From contig NZ_JAOQMX010000026.1 in assembly GCF_025960985.1 (NCBI RefSeq), forward strand, positions 1-64,000: a stretch of DNA of 64,000 nt, written 5' to 3'. This document shows positions 17,880-26,889 of the stretch, piece after piece. The position numbers were made by a program, and so were the translations under genes. Position 1 is the stretch's first letter; each line of letters starts with the position of its first letter. This DNA is from Flavobacterium psychraerolatum. Lineage in GTDB: Bacteria; Bacteroidota; Bacteroidia; Flavobacteriales; Flavobacteriaceae. The notes under the pieces were generated by a model, which saw nothing but the letters and a program-made list of their open reading frames with translations, did not search any database and was not told the DNA's origin.

Positions 17880-18973
17880 TAAAATTCCTTGATTTGCATA
17901 AAATAAATGAAGGTTATCAATCCTCATTCGAACAAAAAATGAAATCTTTTTTCGAAAAAGGATGGTATATATTAGGAGATGAAGTTACAGCTTTTGAAAA
18001 GCAATTTGCAACCTATTGTGGAACCAAGCACTGTATAGGGGTTGGTAATGGCTTGGATGCTTTGGTATTGATATTAAAAGGATATATTCAGTTAGGCAAG
18101 CTGCAGAAAGGGGATGAAGTCATTGTACCTGCAAATACTTTTATAGCAAGTATTTTAGCAATTTTACAAGCAGACTTAGTACCTGTTTTGGTAGAGCCAG
18201 AGAATACGAGTTATACTATTGATCCAGAGTTGATAAAGGAAAAAATAACCACTAAGACGAAAGTAATTTTGGCGGTACACTTGTATGGACAACTTTGTGA
18301 TATGGTGGCGATTACTGAGATTTCTTTAGCTTATAATTTATTGGTTATTGAGGATGCAGCTCAGGCTCATGGGGCAGTTTTAAACTTTAAAAGAGCAGGG
18401 AATTTAGGCAATGCGTCTGGCTTTAGTTTTTATCCGGGTAAAAATCTAGGAGCATTGGGTGATGGTGGAGCAATAACGACTAATGACGATGCCTTGGCAG
18501 AAGTGTTATTTTCCCTAAGAAATTATGGTTCTAAAGCGAAATATGAGAATGAATTTGTAGGCGTAAATTCTAGACTAGATGAGTTACAAGCTGTTTTTTT
18601 GAATGTGAAATTACCAAAACTTGATGCAGATAACCAGAATCGTAGAGATATAGCAAAACGATATTTGTCTGAGATCACAAATGATAAAATAATATTGCCA
18701 GTTTGGGATTTATCAAATACTCATGTTTTTCATGTATTTGTTATTCGTTGTAAAAAAAGAGATGCTTTACAAGAATTTTTATTCGAGAATGGTATTCAGA
18801 CCGTTATCCATTATCCGATTCCACCACACAAGCAAAAAGCACTGCAAGAATGGAATAGTTTTTCTTATCCAATTACTGAGACACTACATAATGAAGTATT
18901 GAGTTTACCCATAAGTCCTGTATTAACTGAAGAGGAAGTGAGTTTGGTTATTAAAATTTTAAATTTATTTTAA
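17876..18973 (+). CDS. DegT/DnrJ/EryC1/StrS sugar aminotransferase
   Basis: A 365-residue PLP enzyme that transfers an amino group to a keto group of a nucleotide sugar. Motifs are [41 protein letters not shown] (PLP-binding Asp) and [17 protein letters not shown] containing the Schiff-base lysine, then [21 protein letters not shown]. The sequence resembles FdtB/QdtB/TylB-type 3-aminotransferases acting on dTDP-3-keto-6-deoxyhexoses, though the dTDP-sugar dehydratase and isomerase are not in this block. Cytosolic. ATG overlaps the stop of the upstream acyltransferase; the next gene starts two bases after its stop. Confidence 0.93.
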   Translation: MIKFLDLHKINEGYQSSFEQKMKSFFEKGWYILGDEVTAFEKQFATYCGTKHCIGVGNGLDALVLILKGYIQLGKLQKGDEVIVPANTFIASILAILQADLVPVLVEPENTSYTIDPELIKEKITTKTKVILAVHLYGQLCDMVAITEISLAYNLLVIEDAAQAHGAVLNFKRAGNLGNASGFSFYPGKNLGALGDGGAITTNDDALAEVLFSLRNYGSKAKYENEFVGVNSRLDELQAVFLNVKLPKLDADNQNRRDIAKRYLSEITNDKIILPVWDLSNTHVFHVFVIRCKKRDALQEFLFENGIQTVIHYPIPPHKQKALQEWNSFSYPITETLHNEVLSLPISPVLTEEEVSLVIKILNLF

Positions 18974-18975
18974 TA

Positions 18976-20292
18976 ATGAAAAAGATAAAAGCAGTTATTA
19001 GAAAATATATGCACCCCAAGCTATGGAGGTTTCTTGTGGATTGTTGTATGTTTATTATTACCAATAGATTTTATGCCTTCTATTTGTTTAATCGTGCGCC
19101 AATAAGACAACAAAAAGCATTAAGAATAATTCAAAAAAAAGAAAAAGTGATAGTTGCTTTTTTTTTAATTCATGAATCAGTTTGGAAATATGATCACCTT
19201 TATAAATTAATGGTTGCACATCCCAAATTTGATCCTATAATTTTTGTCTGTCCAGTTATTAATTATGGACAAGAAAGTATGCTTTTTGAAATGGATAAGT
19301 CATACAAAAGTTATAAGAGTAAAGGATATAATGTAATAAGAACATTTGATGTTCAAAGCCAAAAATACTTGGATATAAAAAAAGTTTACGCACCAGATAT
19401 TATTTTCTACACCAACCCTTACGAAGGTCTTATTGATCATAGGTATTACATTCATAAATTTCCTAAAACTTTAATGTGTTATGTGCCCTATGCTATTATG
19501 ACTACGAATTATGAGTCGTTTTATAACTTAGATTTTCATAATATTATTTGGAGAATCTTTTCGGAAACACCAATACATCACAAAATTTTGGTCGATAGAC
19601 AAAAAATTAAAGGACGAAATAGTATCGTAACTGGTTTTCCAGGTTTTGATCAACTAATCACCAACAAGTCACCAAATAGTGCAGTCTGGAAGGTAAGTCC
19701 TCATCAGTTGAAGAAAATTATTTGGGCACCACATCATTCGATGAAAGAATTAAATAAAGTTTCAAATTTTTTAGAATATTATGATTATTTTTTAGAGTTA
19801 GCCCAGCGCTATCAGGATAAAATACAAATAGCATTTAAACCACATCCATTATTGAGATTAAAATTAGAAAAAGATCCCGATTGGGGGAAAGAACGAACAG
19901 ATGCTTACTACGAAAGATGGAATAGATTGGAGAATGGACAGTTTGAAAATGGCAGCTATGAAGATCTTTTTTTAACATCTGATGCTTTGATACATGATTG
20001 CGGATCCTTTATGTCGGAGTATCTTGTTACTGGAAAACCTTCACTTTTTATGATTCGGAATGAATCTGTCATGAAGGAATGGAGTGAATATGGACAGAAA
20101 ACAGTTGAGATGCATTATCAATCCAGAAATAATAAACAAGTCGAGGACTTTATAGAGAATGTAGTGTTGAATGATAAAGATGAGATGAAAGAAAAACGAA
20201 CTGCATTTGTACAAAATGTTTTACTACAGAATAGTACAGTAACTGCGTCCGAAAGAATTTTACGTAACCTGGAACATGAACTTTTTAGTTAA
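18976..20292 (+). CDS. CDP-glycerol/CDP-ribitol phosphotransferase family protein (TagB/TagF-like)
   Basis: A 438-residue GT-B-fold protein of the CDP-glycerol glycerophosphotransferase (Glyphos_transf) family. These enzymes transfer polyol phosphate from a CDP-polyol to a growing chain. Supporting segments are the histidine-containing IIWAPHHSM (about 252-260), the IAFKPHPLLRLKL motif, and LTSDALIHDCGSFMSEYLVTGKPSLF (split as LTSDALIHDCGSFM and SEYLVTGKP), which correspond to the donor-binding residues of TagF. There is a hydrophobic N-terminal patch (about 17-40) but no clear signal. The next gene predicts CDP-ribitol as donor, so ribitol-phosphate transfer is the favoured reading, by context. 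Confidence 0.85.
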   Translation: MKKIKAVIRKYMHPKLWRFLVDCCMFIITNRFYAFYLFNRAPIRQQKALRIIQKKEKVIVAFFLIHESVWKYDHLYKLMVAHPKFDPIIFVCPVINYGQESMLFEMDKSYKSYKSKGYNVIRTFDVQSQKYLDIKKVYAPDIIFYTNPYEGLIDHRYYIHKFPKTLMCYVPYAIMTTNYESFYNLDFHNIIWRIFSETPIHHKILVDRQKIKGRNSIVTGFPGFDQLITNKSPNSAVWKVSPHQLKKIIWAPHHSMKELNKVSNFLEYYDYFLELAQRYQDKIQIAFKPHPLLRLKLEKDPDWGKERTDAYYERWNRLENGQFENGSYEDLFLTSDALIHDCGSFMSEYLVTGKPSLFMIRNESVMKEWSEYGQKTVEMHYQSRNNKQVEDFIENVVLNDKDEMKEKRTAFVQNVLLQNSTVTASERILRNLEHELFS

Positions 20293-20349
20293 TATACACC
20301 TTTGATTGTACTTATTAAAATTTAGATAACAATAATAAAAATAAAATAA

Positions 20350-21708
20350 ATGAATATAGCTGTGATCTTAGCAGGAGGAGTAGGAACACGATTGGGGATA
20401 TCACTTCCAAAGCAATTCTTTAAGGTGGCAGGGAAAATGGTAATTGAGCATGCGGTTGATGTGTTCGAAAAAAATGAAATGATCGATGAAATAGCCATTG
20501 TAATCAATAGTCATTATACTTTTATGGTGGAAGATATGATTATTAAGAATGGTTGGTTTAAAGTGAAACGTATTTTGGAGGGGGGCGAGGAACGTTATCA
20601 TTCTAGTTTAGCAGCAATAAATGCTTATCAAGATTTTAAGGAAGCTAATTTGATTTTTCATGATGCTGCCCGACCATTAGTGAGTCAAAGAATTGTTAAT
20701 GATGTGATTCTTGCAATGGAGCATTATAGTGCAATAGATGTTGCTATTAATTCTGCTGATACCATTATTGAAGTAGAGAAGGATATTATAACTGCTATTC
20801 CAAACCGAGCAAAAATGAGAAGAGGGCAAACACCTCAAGGTTTTAAACAAGCAATTATTGCAAAAGCATATAAATTAGCTCTCAAGGATGAAAATTTTGA
20901 AGCAACGGATGATTGTGGAATTGTTAAGAAATATTTACCCAAAGAAAAAATATTTGTAGTGAGCGGTGAAGAGGTCAATATGAAATTGACTTATCCTGAG
21001 GATACCTATATATTAGATAAGTTATTTCAATTGCGTTCAGCCGAGATTCAAAATTTTCCCTTATCACCAGAACTATTAGTCGATAAAGTTATGGTAGTAT
21101 TTGGTGGTACTTATGGAATAGGAGAAAGTATAGTTAAACTAGCGACTTTAAATGGAGTTAAAGTTTACAATTTTTCTCGATCTCACAATAATACTGATAT
21201 CTCCAAAATTGAGGATGTTAAGAAAGCATTACTAGAAGTATTTCAGATAGAAAAAAAAATAGATTTTGTTGTTAATACTGCTGCTGTTTTACACAAAGAG
21301 CCTCTCGAAACAATGAGTTATGAATTTATCTGTGATGCAGTTAATACCAATTATTTTGGAATGTTACATGTAGCACTTTCGTCTTTACCTTATTTGAAGA
21401 AATCAAAAGGGCATATTTTGTTTTTTACATCAAGTTCATATACTAGGGGTAGGGCATTTTATAGTATTTATTCGTCTACAAAAGCTGCAACTGTTAACTT
21501 TGTTCAAGCAATTTCGCAAGAATGGGAGTCTTTTGGAATCAAAGTTAATTGTATCAATCCAGAGCGTACACAGACCCCCATGAGAGTCAAAAATTTTGGT
21601 AACGAATCTGAAGATACATTATTGAAGCCAGAGTTAGTTGCCTTGCGATGTATACAAACTTTGCAATCAAACTGTACTGGGCAAGTGATTGATGTACGAC
21701 TACTGTAA
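20350..21708 (+). CDS. Fused cytidylyltransferase (IspD/TarI-like) and SDR reductase; predicted CDP-ribitol synthase
   Basis: A 452-residue two-domain protein. Residues 1-230 are an IspD/TarI-type cytidylyltransferase: AGGVGTRLGISLPKQF (CTP-binding loop), HDAARPLV, MRRGQTPQGF, ATDDCGIV, NMKLTYPED. Residues 240-452 are a short-chain dehydrogenase: VVFGGTYGIGES (NAD(P) loop), NTAAV, and the catalytic YSSTK after a Ser-rich strand. This is the architecture of Haemophilus Acs1/Bcs1, which reduces ribulose 5-phosphate and couples ribitol 5-phosphate to CTP to give CDP-ribitol. Use in a polyol-phosphate polymer agrees with the phosphotransferase gene just upstream (57-base gap). Both active sites look intact. 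Confidence 0.88.
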   Translation: MNIAVILAGGVGTRLGISLPKQFFKVAGKMVIEHAVDVFEKNEMIDEIAIVINSHYTFMVEDMIIKNGWFKVKRILEGGEERYHSSLAAINAYQDFKEANLIFHDAARPLVSQRIVNDVILAMEHYSAIDVAINSADTIIEVEKDIITAIPNRAKMRRGQTPQGFKQAIIAKAYKLALKDENFEATDDCGIVKKYLPKEKIFVVSGEEVNMKLTYPEDTYILDKLFQLRSAEIQNFPLSPELLVDKVMVVFGGTYGIGESIVKLATLNGVKVYNFSRSHNNTDISKIEDVKKALLEVFQIEKKIDFVVNTAAVLHKEPLETMSYEFICDAVNTNYFGMLHVALSSLPYLKKSKGHILFFTSSSYTRGRAFYSIYSSTKAATVNFVQAISQEWESFGIKVNCINPERTQTPMRVKNFGNESEDTLLKPELVALRCIQTLQSNCTGQVIDVRLL

Positions 21709-21819
21709 TAAAAGCATATAATAAGGAGTAATTATTTGTTTTGGATTCTGCCAACTGTGATTCAAACTATATCTGTAGTGTATAGAAACTAGTATTAATT
21801 TTTTTAAATATAAAATAGA

Positions 21820-23271
21820 TTGTTGCAATCAAAGGCAGTTAAAGGGGTAATGTGGTCAGCTATTGATAAATTTGCTGTTCAATTTGGGCAATTTTCGGTG
21901 AGTATATTGCTTGCTCGAATCTTACTGCCTGAAGATTTTGGACTTATAGGAATGTTGGCTGTTTTTATTGCTATTTCACAAACTTTTATAGAGAGTGGTT
22001 TAGGTACGGGGCTGATTCAAAGGCAAGAAAGAACTAAAGTAGATTTTTCTACATTGTTTGTTTTTAACCTTGTTGTAAGTACCTTAATCTATTCTGTTTT
22101 ATTTTTTTCGGCTCCATATATAGCTAGTTTTTTTAAACAACCACAATTAGTTGCTTTACTTAGGGTTTTAAGTTTGAATCTTTTTATAATTGCTTTTTCG
22201 ATTGTGCAGCGCACCCAATTAACGATTATTCTTGATTTTAAATCGATTGCAAAGAGTAATGTTGTTGGTGTAATTTTTGGAGGCATTAGTGGTGTGGTTG
22301 CTGCAATGAATGGTTATGGTGTGTGGTCCTTGGTTTATCAAATTCTAGTAGGGTCATTTGCGTCTTGCATTGTATTATGGTTTTTGAGCAATTGGAAGCC
22401 ATCATTTGTGTTTTCTAAAAAATCTTTTCAATCACTGTTTAACTTTGGTTCCAAACTTTTGATAGCTGGGCTATATGCACAATTACTAAATAATGTATAT
22501 AATATATTTTTAGGTAAGTTCTACCCGACTTCGACATTAGGGTATTATACAAGAGCTAAAAATTTTGCCGATATTTCATCGGGTACTATTTCTAGTATCT
22601 TACAGCAAGTTACATTTCCTTTGTTGGCATCAGTACAAAATGATAAGGAGAAAGTAGTATTTGTTTATAGTAAAATGATACGTCTTTCGGCATTTGTTAT
22701 TATCCCAATGATGACCCTAATTGCTTTGTTATCAAAACCAATAGTATTGGTTTTACTAACGGATAAATGGATTTCTTTAATTCCGCTTTTGCAATGGATG
22801 GTTTTTGCTAGGATTTTTTTGCCCATGAGTGTAATTAATTTAAGTTTATTAAATGCAATTGGACGATCCGATTTATTTTTAAAAGTTGATTTGTCTAAAT
22901 TTCCATTAACAGTTATAGCATTAATTATCACCCTTCCATTAGGGGTAAAAGCAATGATTATAGGACATGTAATTACATCGGCTTTGTCATTTATAATTAA
23001 TGCTTACCTCCCGGGTAAATTTTATGGTTATGGTCCGTTACACCAATTAAAAGATATGATGCCAATTTTTGGAATAACTATAATAATGGCGGGCTTTGTT
23101 TTTATTACTACCTATATAGTTGAAGGCTTTCTTCTACAGTTACTTTTAGGTATACTTGTTGGCCTTGTTTCATATTTAAGTATTTGTAAACTTTTTAAAC
23201 TAAGAGAATTGTCAGAATCTTGGGAATTGCTATCTAGATTATTTACAGAACGCTCTACACCAATTAAATAG
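21820..23271 (+). CDS. Wzx-type lipopolysaccharide/polysaccharide flippase (WzxC-like, MOP superfamily)
   Basis: A 483-residue membrane protein with about twelve to fourteen hydrophobic segments. The N-terminal signature AVKGVMWSAIDKFAVQFGQF and LLARILLPEDFGLIGMLAVF are typical of WzxC/TuaB-like oligosaccharide flippases, as is the segment LGYYTRAKNFADI. It would move the lipid-linked repeat unit across the inner membrane. It is the last gene of the block. No Wzy polymerase or initiating transferase is seen beside it. The start is one of two consecutive TTG codons (21820 or 21823). A 637-base non-coding stretch follows. Confidence 0.9.
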   Translation: MLQSKAVKGVMWSAIDKFAVQFGQFSVSILLARILLPEDFGLIGMLAVFIAISQTFIESGLGTGLIQRQERTKVDFSTLFVFNLVVSTLIYSVLFFSAPYIASFFKQPQLVALLRVLSLNLFIIAFSIVQRTQLTIILDFKSIAKSNVVGVIFGGISGVVAAMNGYGVWSLVYQILVGSFASCIVLWFLSNWKPSFVFSKKSFQSLFNFGSKLLIAGLYAQLLNNVYNIFLGKFYPTSTLGYYTRAKNFADISSGTISSILQQVTFPLLASVQNDKEKVVFVYSKMIRLSAFVIIPMMTLIALLSKPIVLVLLTDKWISLIPLLQWMVFARIFLPMSVINLSLLNAIGRSDLFLKVDLSKFPLTVIALIITLPLGVKAMIIGHVITSALSFIINAYLPGKFYGYGPLHQLKDMMPIFGITIIMAGFVFITTYIVEGFLLQLLLGILVGLVSYLSICKLFKLRELSESWELLSRLFTERSTPIK

Positions 23272-23866
23272 TTTTTGAGACTTTGAAAACTACTTTTATT
23301 TAATTTGTATAAAAGTGTGTTTTTAATAATGGCTTTCCAGATAATATAGAAATAGATTCAAAACTATGCAATGGCGCTATTATTAAATAACTTAGATTAC
23401 TATTTTAGTTTGAAATTTAGTAAATATTTTCAATATTTCCCTTTTTGCTAAAAAGGATCAGTTTGGATTGTAATAACTTTAACCTATATGACGAGTTATC
23501 GCAATTGTTAGAATCTACTAAAACGTTATAGTTATCTTGTTTTGTTGCGTTTTATGTAATGATTTATATGTTTTTTATTTTTTGTTAATGGAATAAAAGC
23601 TGTTATTGGTTATTTGTTGAGAATTTTTCAAGAAGCAAAAATCATGAATTACTGCCTTAATGTAAATTTAATGTTACGTAAATGTTTCTTAATTGTTAAA
23701 TGTTTCTTTTTTTTAAAATATTTATATTCTCGAAATTATAGATATAGCATAATTTTAAGTGTTTTTTTTTATATATCTACTAAATTATAAAACGTTTTAT
23801 TAAGTACTCAAAAAAAATATGCCCTTTGTGTTGTGATTCCACTATGTTTCTTCAATGTTTCATGAT
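23272..23866. other. Intergenic region, AT-rich, upstream of the first small secreted protein
   Basis: Very AT-rich, with no credible open frame and no clear terminator for the flippase. The last part (from 23751) is the leader shared with the second small secreted protein gene. Nothing else is recognised. Confidence 0.5.
23751..23815 (+). repeat. Leader block copy A
   Basis: Starts AATTTTAAGTG, then a T run, then ATATATCTACTAAA and TTTTATTAA. The same order of elements occurs at 24785-24848 in front of the paralogous gene, at the same distance (about 175 bases) from the start codon. Confidence 0.7.
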
Positions 23867-23867
23867 A

Positions 23868-23897
23868 TTGTGCATCTAAAACTTCACTGTACATTTG
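23868..23897 (+). promoter_or_regulatory. Promoter of small secreted protein A (TTG-N19-TACATTTG)
   Basis: The -33 element TTG is at 23868-23870 and the -7 box TACATTTG at 23890-23897, spacer 19. The box ends 30 bases before the ATG at 23927, exactly as for paralogue B. Confidence 0.7.
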
Positions 23898-23926
23898 TAC
23901 CATAATAATTGAAAAACAGAAATATC

Positions 23927-24265
23927 ATGAAAAAATTAGTAGTAATGTTAGTAGTTGCAATGATGGCCAATGTAGCATCGGTATCAGCAAAGGACATGTT
24001 TCCAAAAAAGAATTACGTAAAAGTAAATCAAGAATTATCAATGTTATTGAACCCAGATTCAGCAGTAGGTTTGTTGGAAGAAAGTCAAGTTGTTAAAGTT
24101 AAAATTCTTGTTACTGAAACAGGTTCTATCGTAGTGTTAAGTGCAGATACAGATAATGAATCTTTGGATTATTACATTAAAGAGAGTTTAAACTATAAAA
24201 AGTTTGCTACAAATGAATTAACTCCTGGAGCTCAGTATGAGTTTGCTGTTAACTTTAAATCATAA
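23927..24265 (+). CDS. Small secreted protein A (paralogue of 24961-25299)
   Basis: A 112-residue exported protein. Signal peptide MKKLVVMLVVAMMANVASVSA, cut probably after VSA. The mature part is about 91 residues, with alternating strands and two helices ending in ESLNYKKF and YEFAVNFKS. The pattern (strand, VxVxILVTETGxIVVL, helix LDYYIKESLNYK, final strand) is reminiscent of a TonB C-terminal-like fold, but no TonB membrane anchor or proline-rich spacer is present. Function unknown. ATG 23927 is preferred over TTG 23909 because of the signal peptide and the promoter spacing. Its neighbour B is clearly homologous. Confidence 0.85.
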   Translation: MKKLVVMLVVAMMANVASVSAKDMFPKKNYVKVNQELSMLLNPDSAVGLLEESQVVKVKILVTETGSIVVLSADTDNESLDYYIKESLNYKKFATNELTPGAQYEFAVNFKS

Positions 24266-24300
24266 TGTGTTTTATGAAAGAGGTTAACCCGATTGAAAAT

Positions 24301-24336
24301 TAAGAATCCTAAGTTGAAAAGCTTAGGATTTTTTTT
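24301..24336 (+). terminator. Terminator after small secreted protein A
   Basis: Stem AATCCTAAG / CTTAGGATT with loop TTGAAAAG followed by nine T. The same stem sequence is used after paralogue B. Confidence 0.85.
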
Positions 24337-24784
24337 TGTTTTTTATCGAAAGTATCATTTTCATTTAAACTCCTATAATTTATTATGCAATTTATGCATG
24401 AAAAGTGTAGATAAAGTTTTTGTTTTAAAGATTCTGAATTACACTATAGTTTTTTATTGGGTTCTTCCCCCAGTGGTAGTTACTTTGTCTATTTTAAGGC
24501 TTATAAAAGCCTTTGTCTTAATTTCTTCTCGTCTTGATACTCTAGTTTATTTTTTGAATACAACTAATGAGATTTACTCCTATATAAGCTACTATGAATG
24601 ATATTTCGTAGTTATGCTATTCTAGATTTTTTTTTCAAAAATAAATCCTTATTGATTTGATATAAAATTATTTTAATACTTAAGCGTAGGAAAAGTGTGT
24701 TCATTTTAAGTTAAAATAGGTTTTGGATGTTAATATTTCTTCTTTTGTGTATAAAATGAAAAAAGCTCATTTGTATGTGATGTG
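24337..24784. other. Intergenic region between the two small secreted protein genes
   Basis: An open frame on the plus strand (24293-24601) runs out of the terminator and shows no protein family character. The rest is AT-rich spacer before leader copy B. No other feature seen. Confidence 0.45.
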
Positions 24785-24848
24785 TAATTTTAAGTGCTTT
24801 TTTTTATACATCTATTAAAATAGAATAGTTTTATTAAAACGCTTCATA
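24785..24848 (+). repeat. Leader block copy B
   Basis: AATTTTAAGTG, a T run, ATACATCTATTAAA and TTTTATTAAA in the same order as copy A. It begins about 175 bases upstream of the ATG at 24961. Confidence 0.7.
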
Positions 24849-24923
24849 AAATTGAGGTGAATTGTTACTTAGTTCTAAATGTTAACGAAAAAAAAGTATG
24901 TTTTTTACACTGACATTATACTC

Positions 24924-24931
24924 TACCTTTG
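24924..24931 (+). promoter_or_regulatory. -7 box of small secreted protein B
   Basis: TACCTTTG, ending 30 bases before the ATG at 24961, the same offset as for paralogue A. The -33 TTG is replaced by ATG or TTT. Confidence 0.55.
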
Positions 24932-24960
24932 TCGAAGAAATACTTTTAAAAAATAAAAAA

Positions 24961-25299
24961 ATGAAAAAAGCAATTATATTATCGGCACTTGCAATGGTTA
25001 TGAGTTTCGGAACACTATCAGCTAAAGAATTAAGACCTAAGAAAAATCATAGTGCTATAAAACATGAAATTTCAAATTTACTAACTCCTTCAAATGATAT
25101 TGCTAATATGGAAGAAGATGTTTCAGTAAAAGTAAGTGTTTTAATAACTCCAATAAATGAAATAGTAGTTTTGAAAACAAATAGTGCTACACCAGAATTG
25201 GATGAGTACATTAAAGAATCATTGAATTATAAAAAATTGTCTTCAAGTGATATAAAACCTGGACATAAATATGAGTTTGAAGTAAACTTCAGATCTTAA
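24961..25299 (+). CDS. Small secreted protein B (paralogue of 23927-24265)
   Basis: A 112-residue exported protein of identical length to A and about half identical to it. Signal peptide MKKAIILSALAMVMSFGTLSA, then KELRPKKN (A has KDMFPKKN) and the shared YIKESLNYKK and YEFEVNFRS blocks. Function unknown. The frame is open back to an ATG at 24898, but that start lies upstream of the -7 box and lacks a signal peptide, so 24961 is chosen. Gene, leader and terminator are all duplicated, so this is a duplicated transcription unit. Confidence 0.85.
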   Translation: MKKAIILSALAMVMSFGTLSAKELRPKKNHSAIKHEISNLLTPSNDIANMEEDVSVKVSVLITPINEIVVLKTNSATPELDEYIKESLNYKKLSSSDIKPGHKYEFEVNFRS

Positions 25300-25323
25300 T
25301 CATAATCTTCTCTAAGTAAAAAA

Positions 25324-25356
25324 AAATCCTAAGTTATGAACTTAGGATTTTTTTTT
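25324..25356. terminator. Terminator after small secreted protein B, overlapping the converging gene
   Basis: Stem AATCCTAAGTT / AACTTAGGATT with loop ATG and a nine-T run on the plus strand; an A run on the left lets it act on the minus strand too. It overlaps the last codons of the DUF1456 gene. Confidence 0.85.
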
Positions 25357-25815
25357 GTTTCCGTTGCTGTATTTTACTTTTTCAACAACTTGTACTTTCG
25401 GAGCCGCTTTTTTATCTTTTGATTTAAAAGAAGGCTTTTTCTTGAAATCTGCTTTACCTCCTGGCTTTTGATCACCTCTTGCACCTTCACTATCTCTAGG
25501 AGTAGCTTTAAATTCTGCTCTTTCCTTAGTTCCTTCTTTGGCTGGAATTTGTGCTTTGTGTTTTGCTAGTACATCTGTTGGATTCTTAGGATTTTCCTTT
25601 GTACCTCTTAAATGAATTACTAATGCATTCAAAAAGTTGCGCAATACTTGGTCGCCACATTCCATGTAATTAGGATGTTTTTCATCACGAAAAAAAGCTC
25701 CTAATTCAGATTTAGTAATTCTAAAATCTACAAGTTCTAGAATTTCTACTATTTGATCATCGCGAAGCATCAAGGCTACTCGCAATTTTTTGAAAATATC
25801 GTTATTGGTCATCAT
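25342..25815 (-). CDS. DUF1456 family protein (YehS-like)
   Basis: A 157-residue protein. The first 75 residues match DUF1456, with the repeated ILRKLRVAL/D-type helices (FKKLRVALMLRDDQIVEILE and SELGAFFRDEKHPNYMECGD). The second half is a low-complexity, lysine-rich tail (from about residue 85) typical of Bacteroidota members and probably disordered and nucleic-acid binding. Function unknown. Its 3' end reads through the hairpin at 25324-25356, so the final KKKS codons come from the terminator tract. Start at ATG 25815 or 25812. Confidence 0.85.
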   Translation of the reverse strand: MMTNNDIFKKLRVALMLRDDQIVEILELVDFRITKSELGAFFRDEKHPNYMECGDQVLRNFLNALVIHLRGTKENPKNPTDVLAKHKAQIPAKEGTKERAEFKATPRDSEGARGDQKPGGKADFKKKPSFKSKDKKAAPKVQVVEKVKYSNGNKKKS

Positions 25816-25862
25816 TGCTTATTATTTTTTACAAAGGTACGTTTTAAAAGTAATTCTGCTTA

Positions 25863-26885
25863 CTATTGATTGAGAATAGCTATTATTTTATCCAAATCCT
25901 TTTTTTTGTGATTGGCAGTAAATACAATTCGGAATAATTCACCCTCTAGATTGGGGTATGCAAAATGTGTGATAATAATCTTTTCCTTACTAAGGATTGT
26001 TTTTAAATTGGGTATTTTAGGGTAAATCACTGGGTAATAAGGGGTGAAGTTGCTTTTTTTATCGAAATAAAGTTTAGAATCGACATAAGCTAAATTTCGA
26101 AGCAGTTTTATATGTTGCTTTTTATAAATGTCTTTCCCTTCGGCAATAGTTTGAACAAAAGCGGGATTCATGCCGGCACTAGAGACAAAGCTTGCATTTT
26201 TGCGAATTTGTGCTATAAAATCCATGTCAGATGCAATTACACCTCCGGTTAGTCCCATTGATTTTCCTAATGACGAGAACATTATCTTTCGTTGAATTGT
26301 TGGATATTTTATGGACGAAAAAATACCACACCCATGTGTTCCTAAGATCCCAAGGGAGTGTGACTCATCTAGAACCAAAGTGATAATTTTTGTTTTCGAA
26401 ATCATTTCTAATACCGATAAGTCATTGGCTTTGATTAGTGATGAAGGTACAGCATCTGTCAAAATGGTGATTTGTTCTTTGGTTCCATTGAGCAATCTTG
26501 GATTAATTTTACCTTCTATAAATACTGCAAGACTATTCGGAGCTTGCAAAGCAGTGTGTATATTTGGAAAATGAAAAAAACAATCTGTTGATGGAGTGAG
26601 GATTTCGATGATAATTTTTCCTGCCAACATTCCCGAGGAAACTGTTAATGCAGCTTCTGATTGGATGAAATTAGCTAAAAACTGCTCACCATCATCATAA
26701 GCCGTAAGCTGAATATTTGCATTTCTAGAACTTCCATAGGTTGTACCCCATTTTAAAATATTTTTGATCAATAATTTTTTGAATTTTTTATGATTGGGTA
26801 GACCCAAATAAGATGTTCCACCAAAATAGAGGTATTTTTGGTGGTCAATCGTGAGGATTCTATCTGGACATTGTGTTACTTTCAT
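25863..26885 (-). CDS. PLP-dependent aminotransferase-fold enzyme, BioF/KBL-like
   Basis: A 340-residue fold-type I PLP enzyme of the alpha-oxoamine synthase group (8-amino-7-oxononanoate synthase or 2-amino-3-ketobutyrate ligase relatives). It has the N-terminal YLYFGGTSYLGLPNH, SSRNANIQL, TLVLDESHSLGILGTHG (PLP-binding Asp and His) and FSSLGKSMGLTGGVIASD with the Schiff-base lysine. At 340 residues it is about 40 shorter than BioF. It lies four bases downstream of the dipeptide epimerase gene, and this pairing rather than biotin genes suggests a role in cell-wall amino acid metabolism. Substrate unknown. Confidence 0.82.
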   Translation of the reverse strand: MKVTQCPDRILTIDHQKYLYFGGTSYLGLPNHKKFKKLLIKNILKWGTTYGSSRNANIQLTAYDDGEQFLANFIQSEAALTVSSGMLAGKIIIEILTPSTDCFFHFPNIHTALQAPNSLAVFIEGKINPRLLNGTKEQITILTDAVPSSLIKANDLSVLEMISKTKIITLVLDESHSLGILGTHGCGIFSSIKYPTIQRKIMFSSLGKSMGLTGGVIASDMDFIAQIRKNASFVSSAGMNPAFVQTIAEGKDIYKKQHIKLLRNLAYVDSKLYFDKKSNFTPYYPVIYPKIPNLKTILSKEKIIITHFAYPNLEGELFRIVFTANHKKKDLDKIIAILNQ

Positions 26886-26889
26886 ATTT

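Noticed and set aside
24293..24601. Plus-strand frame after small secreted protein A
   Set aside because: It begins just before and runs through a terminator hairpin and has random composition.
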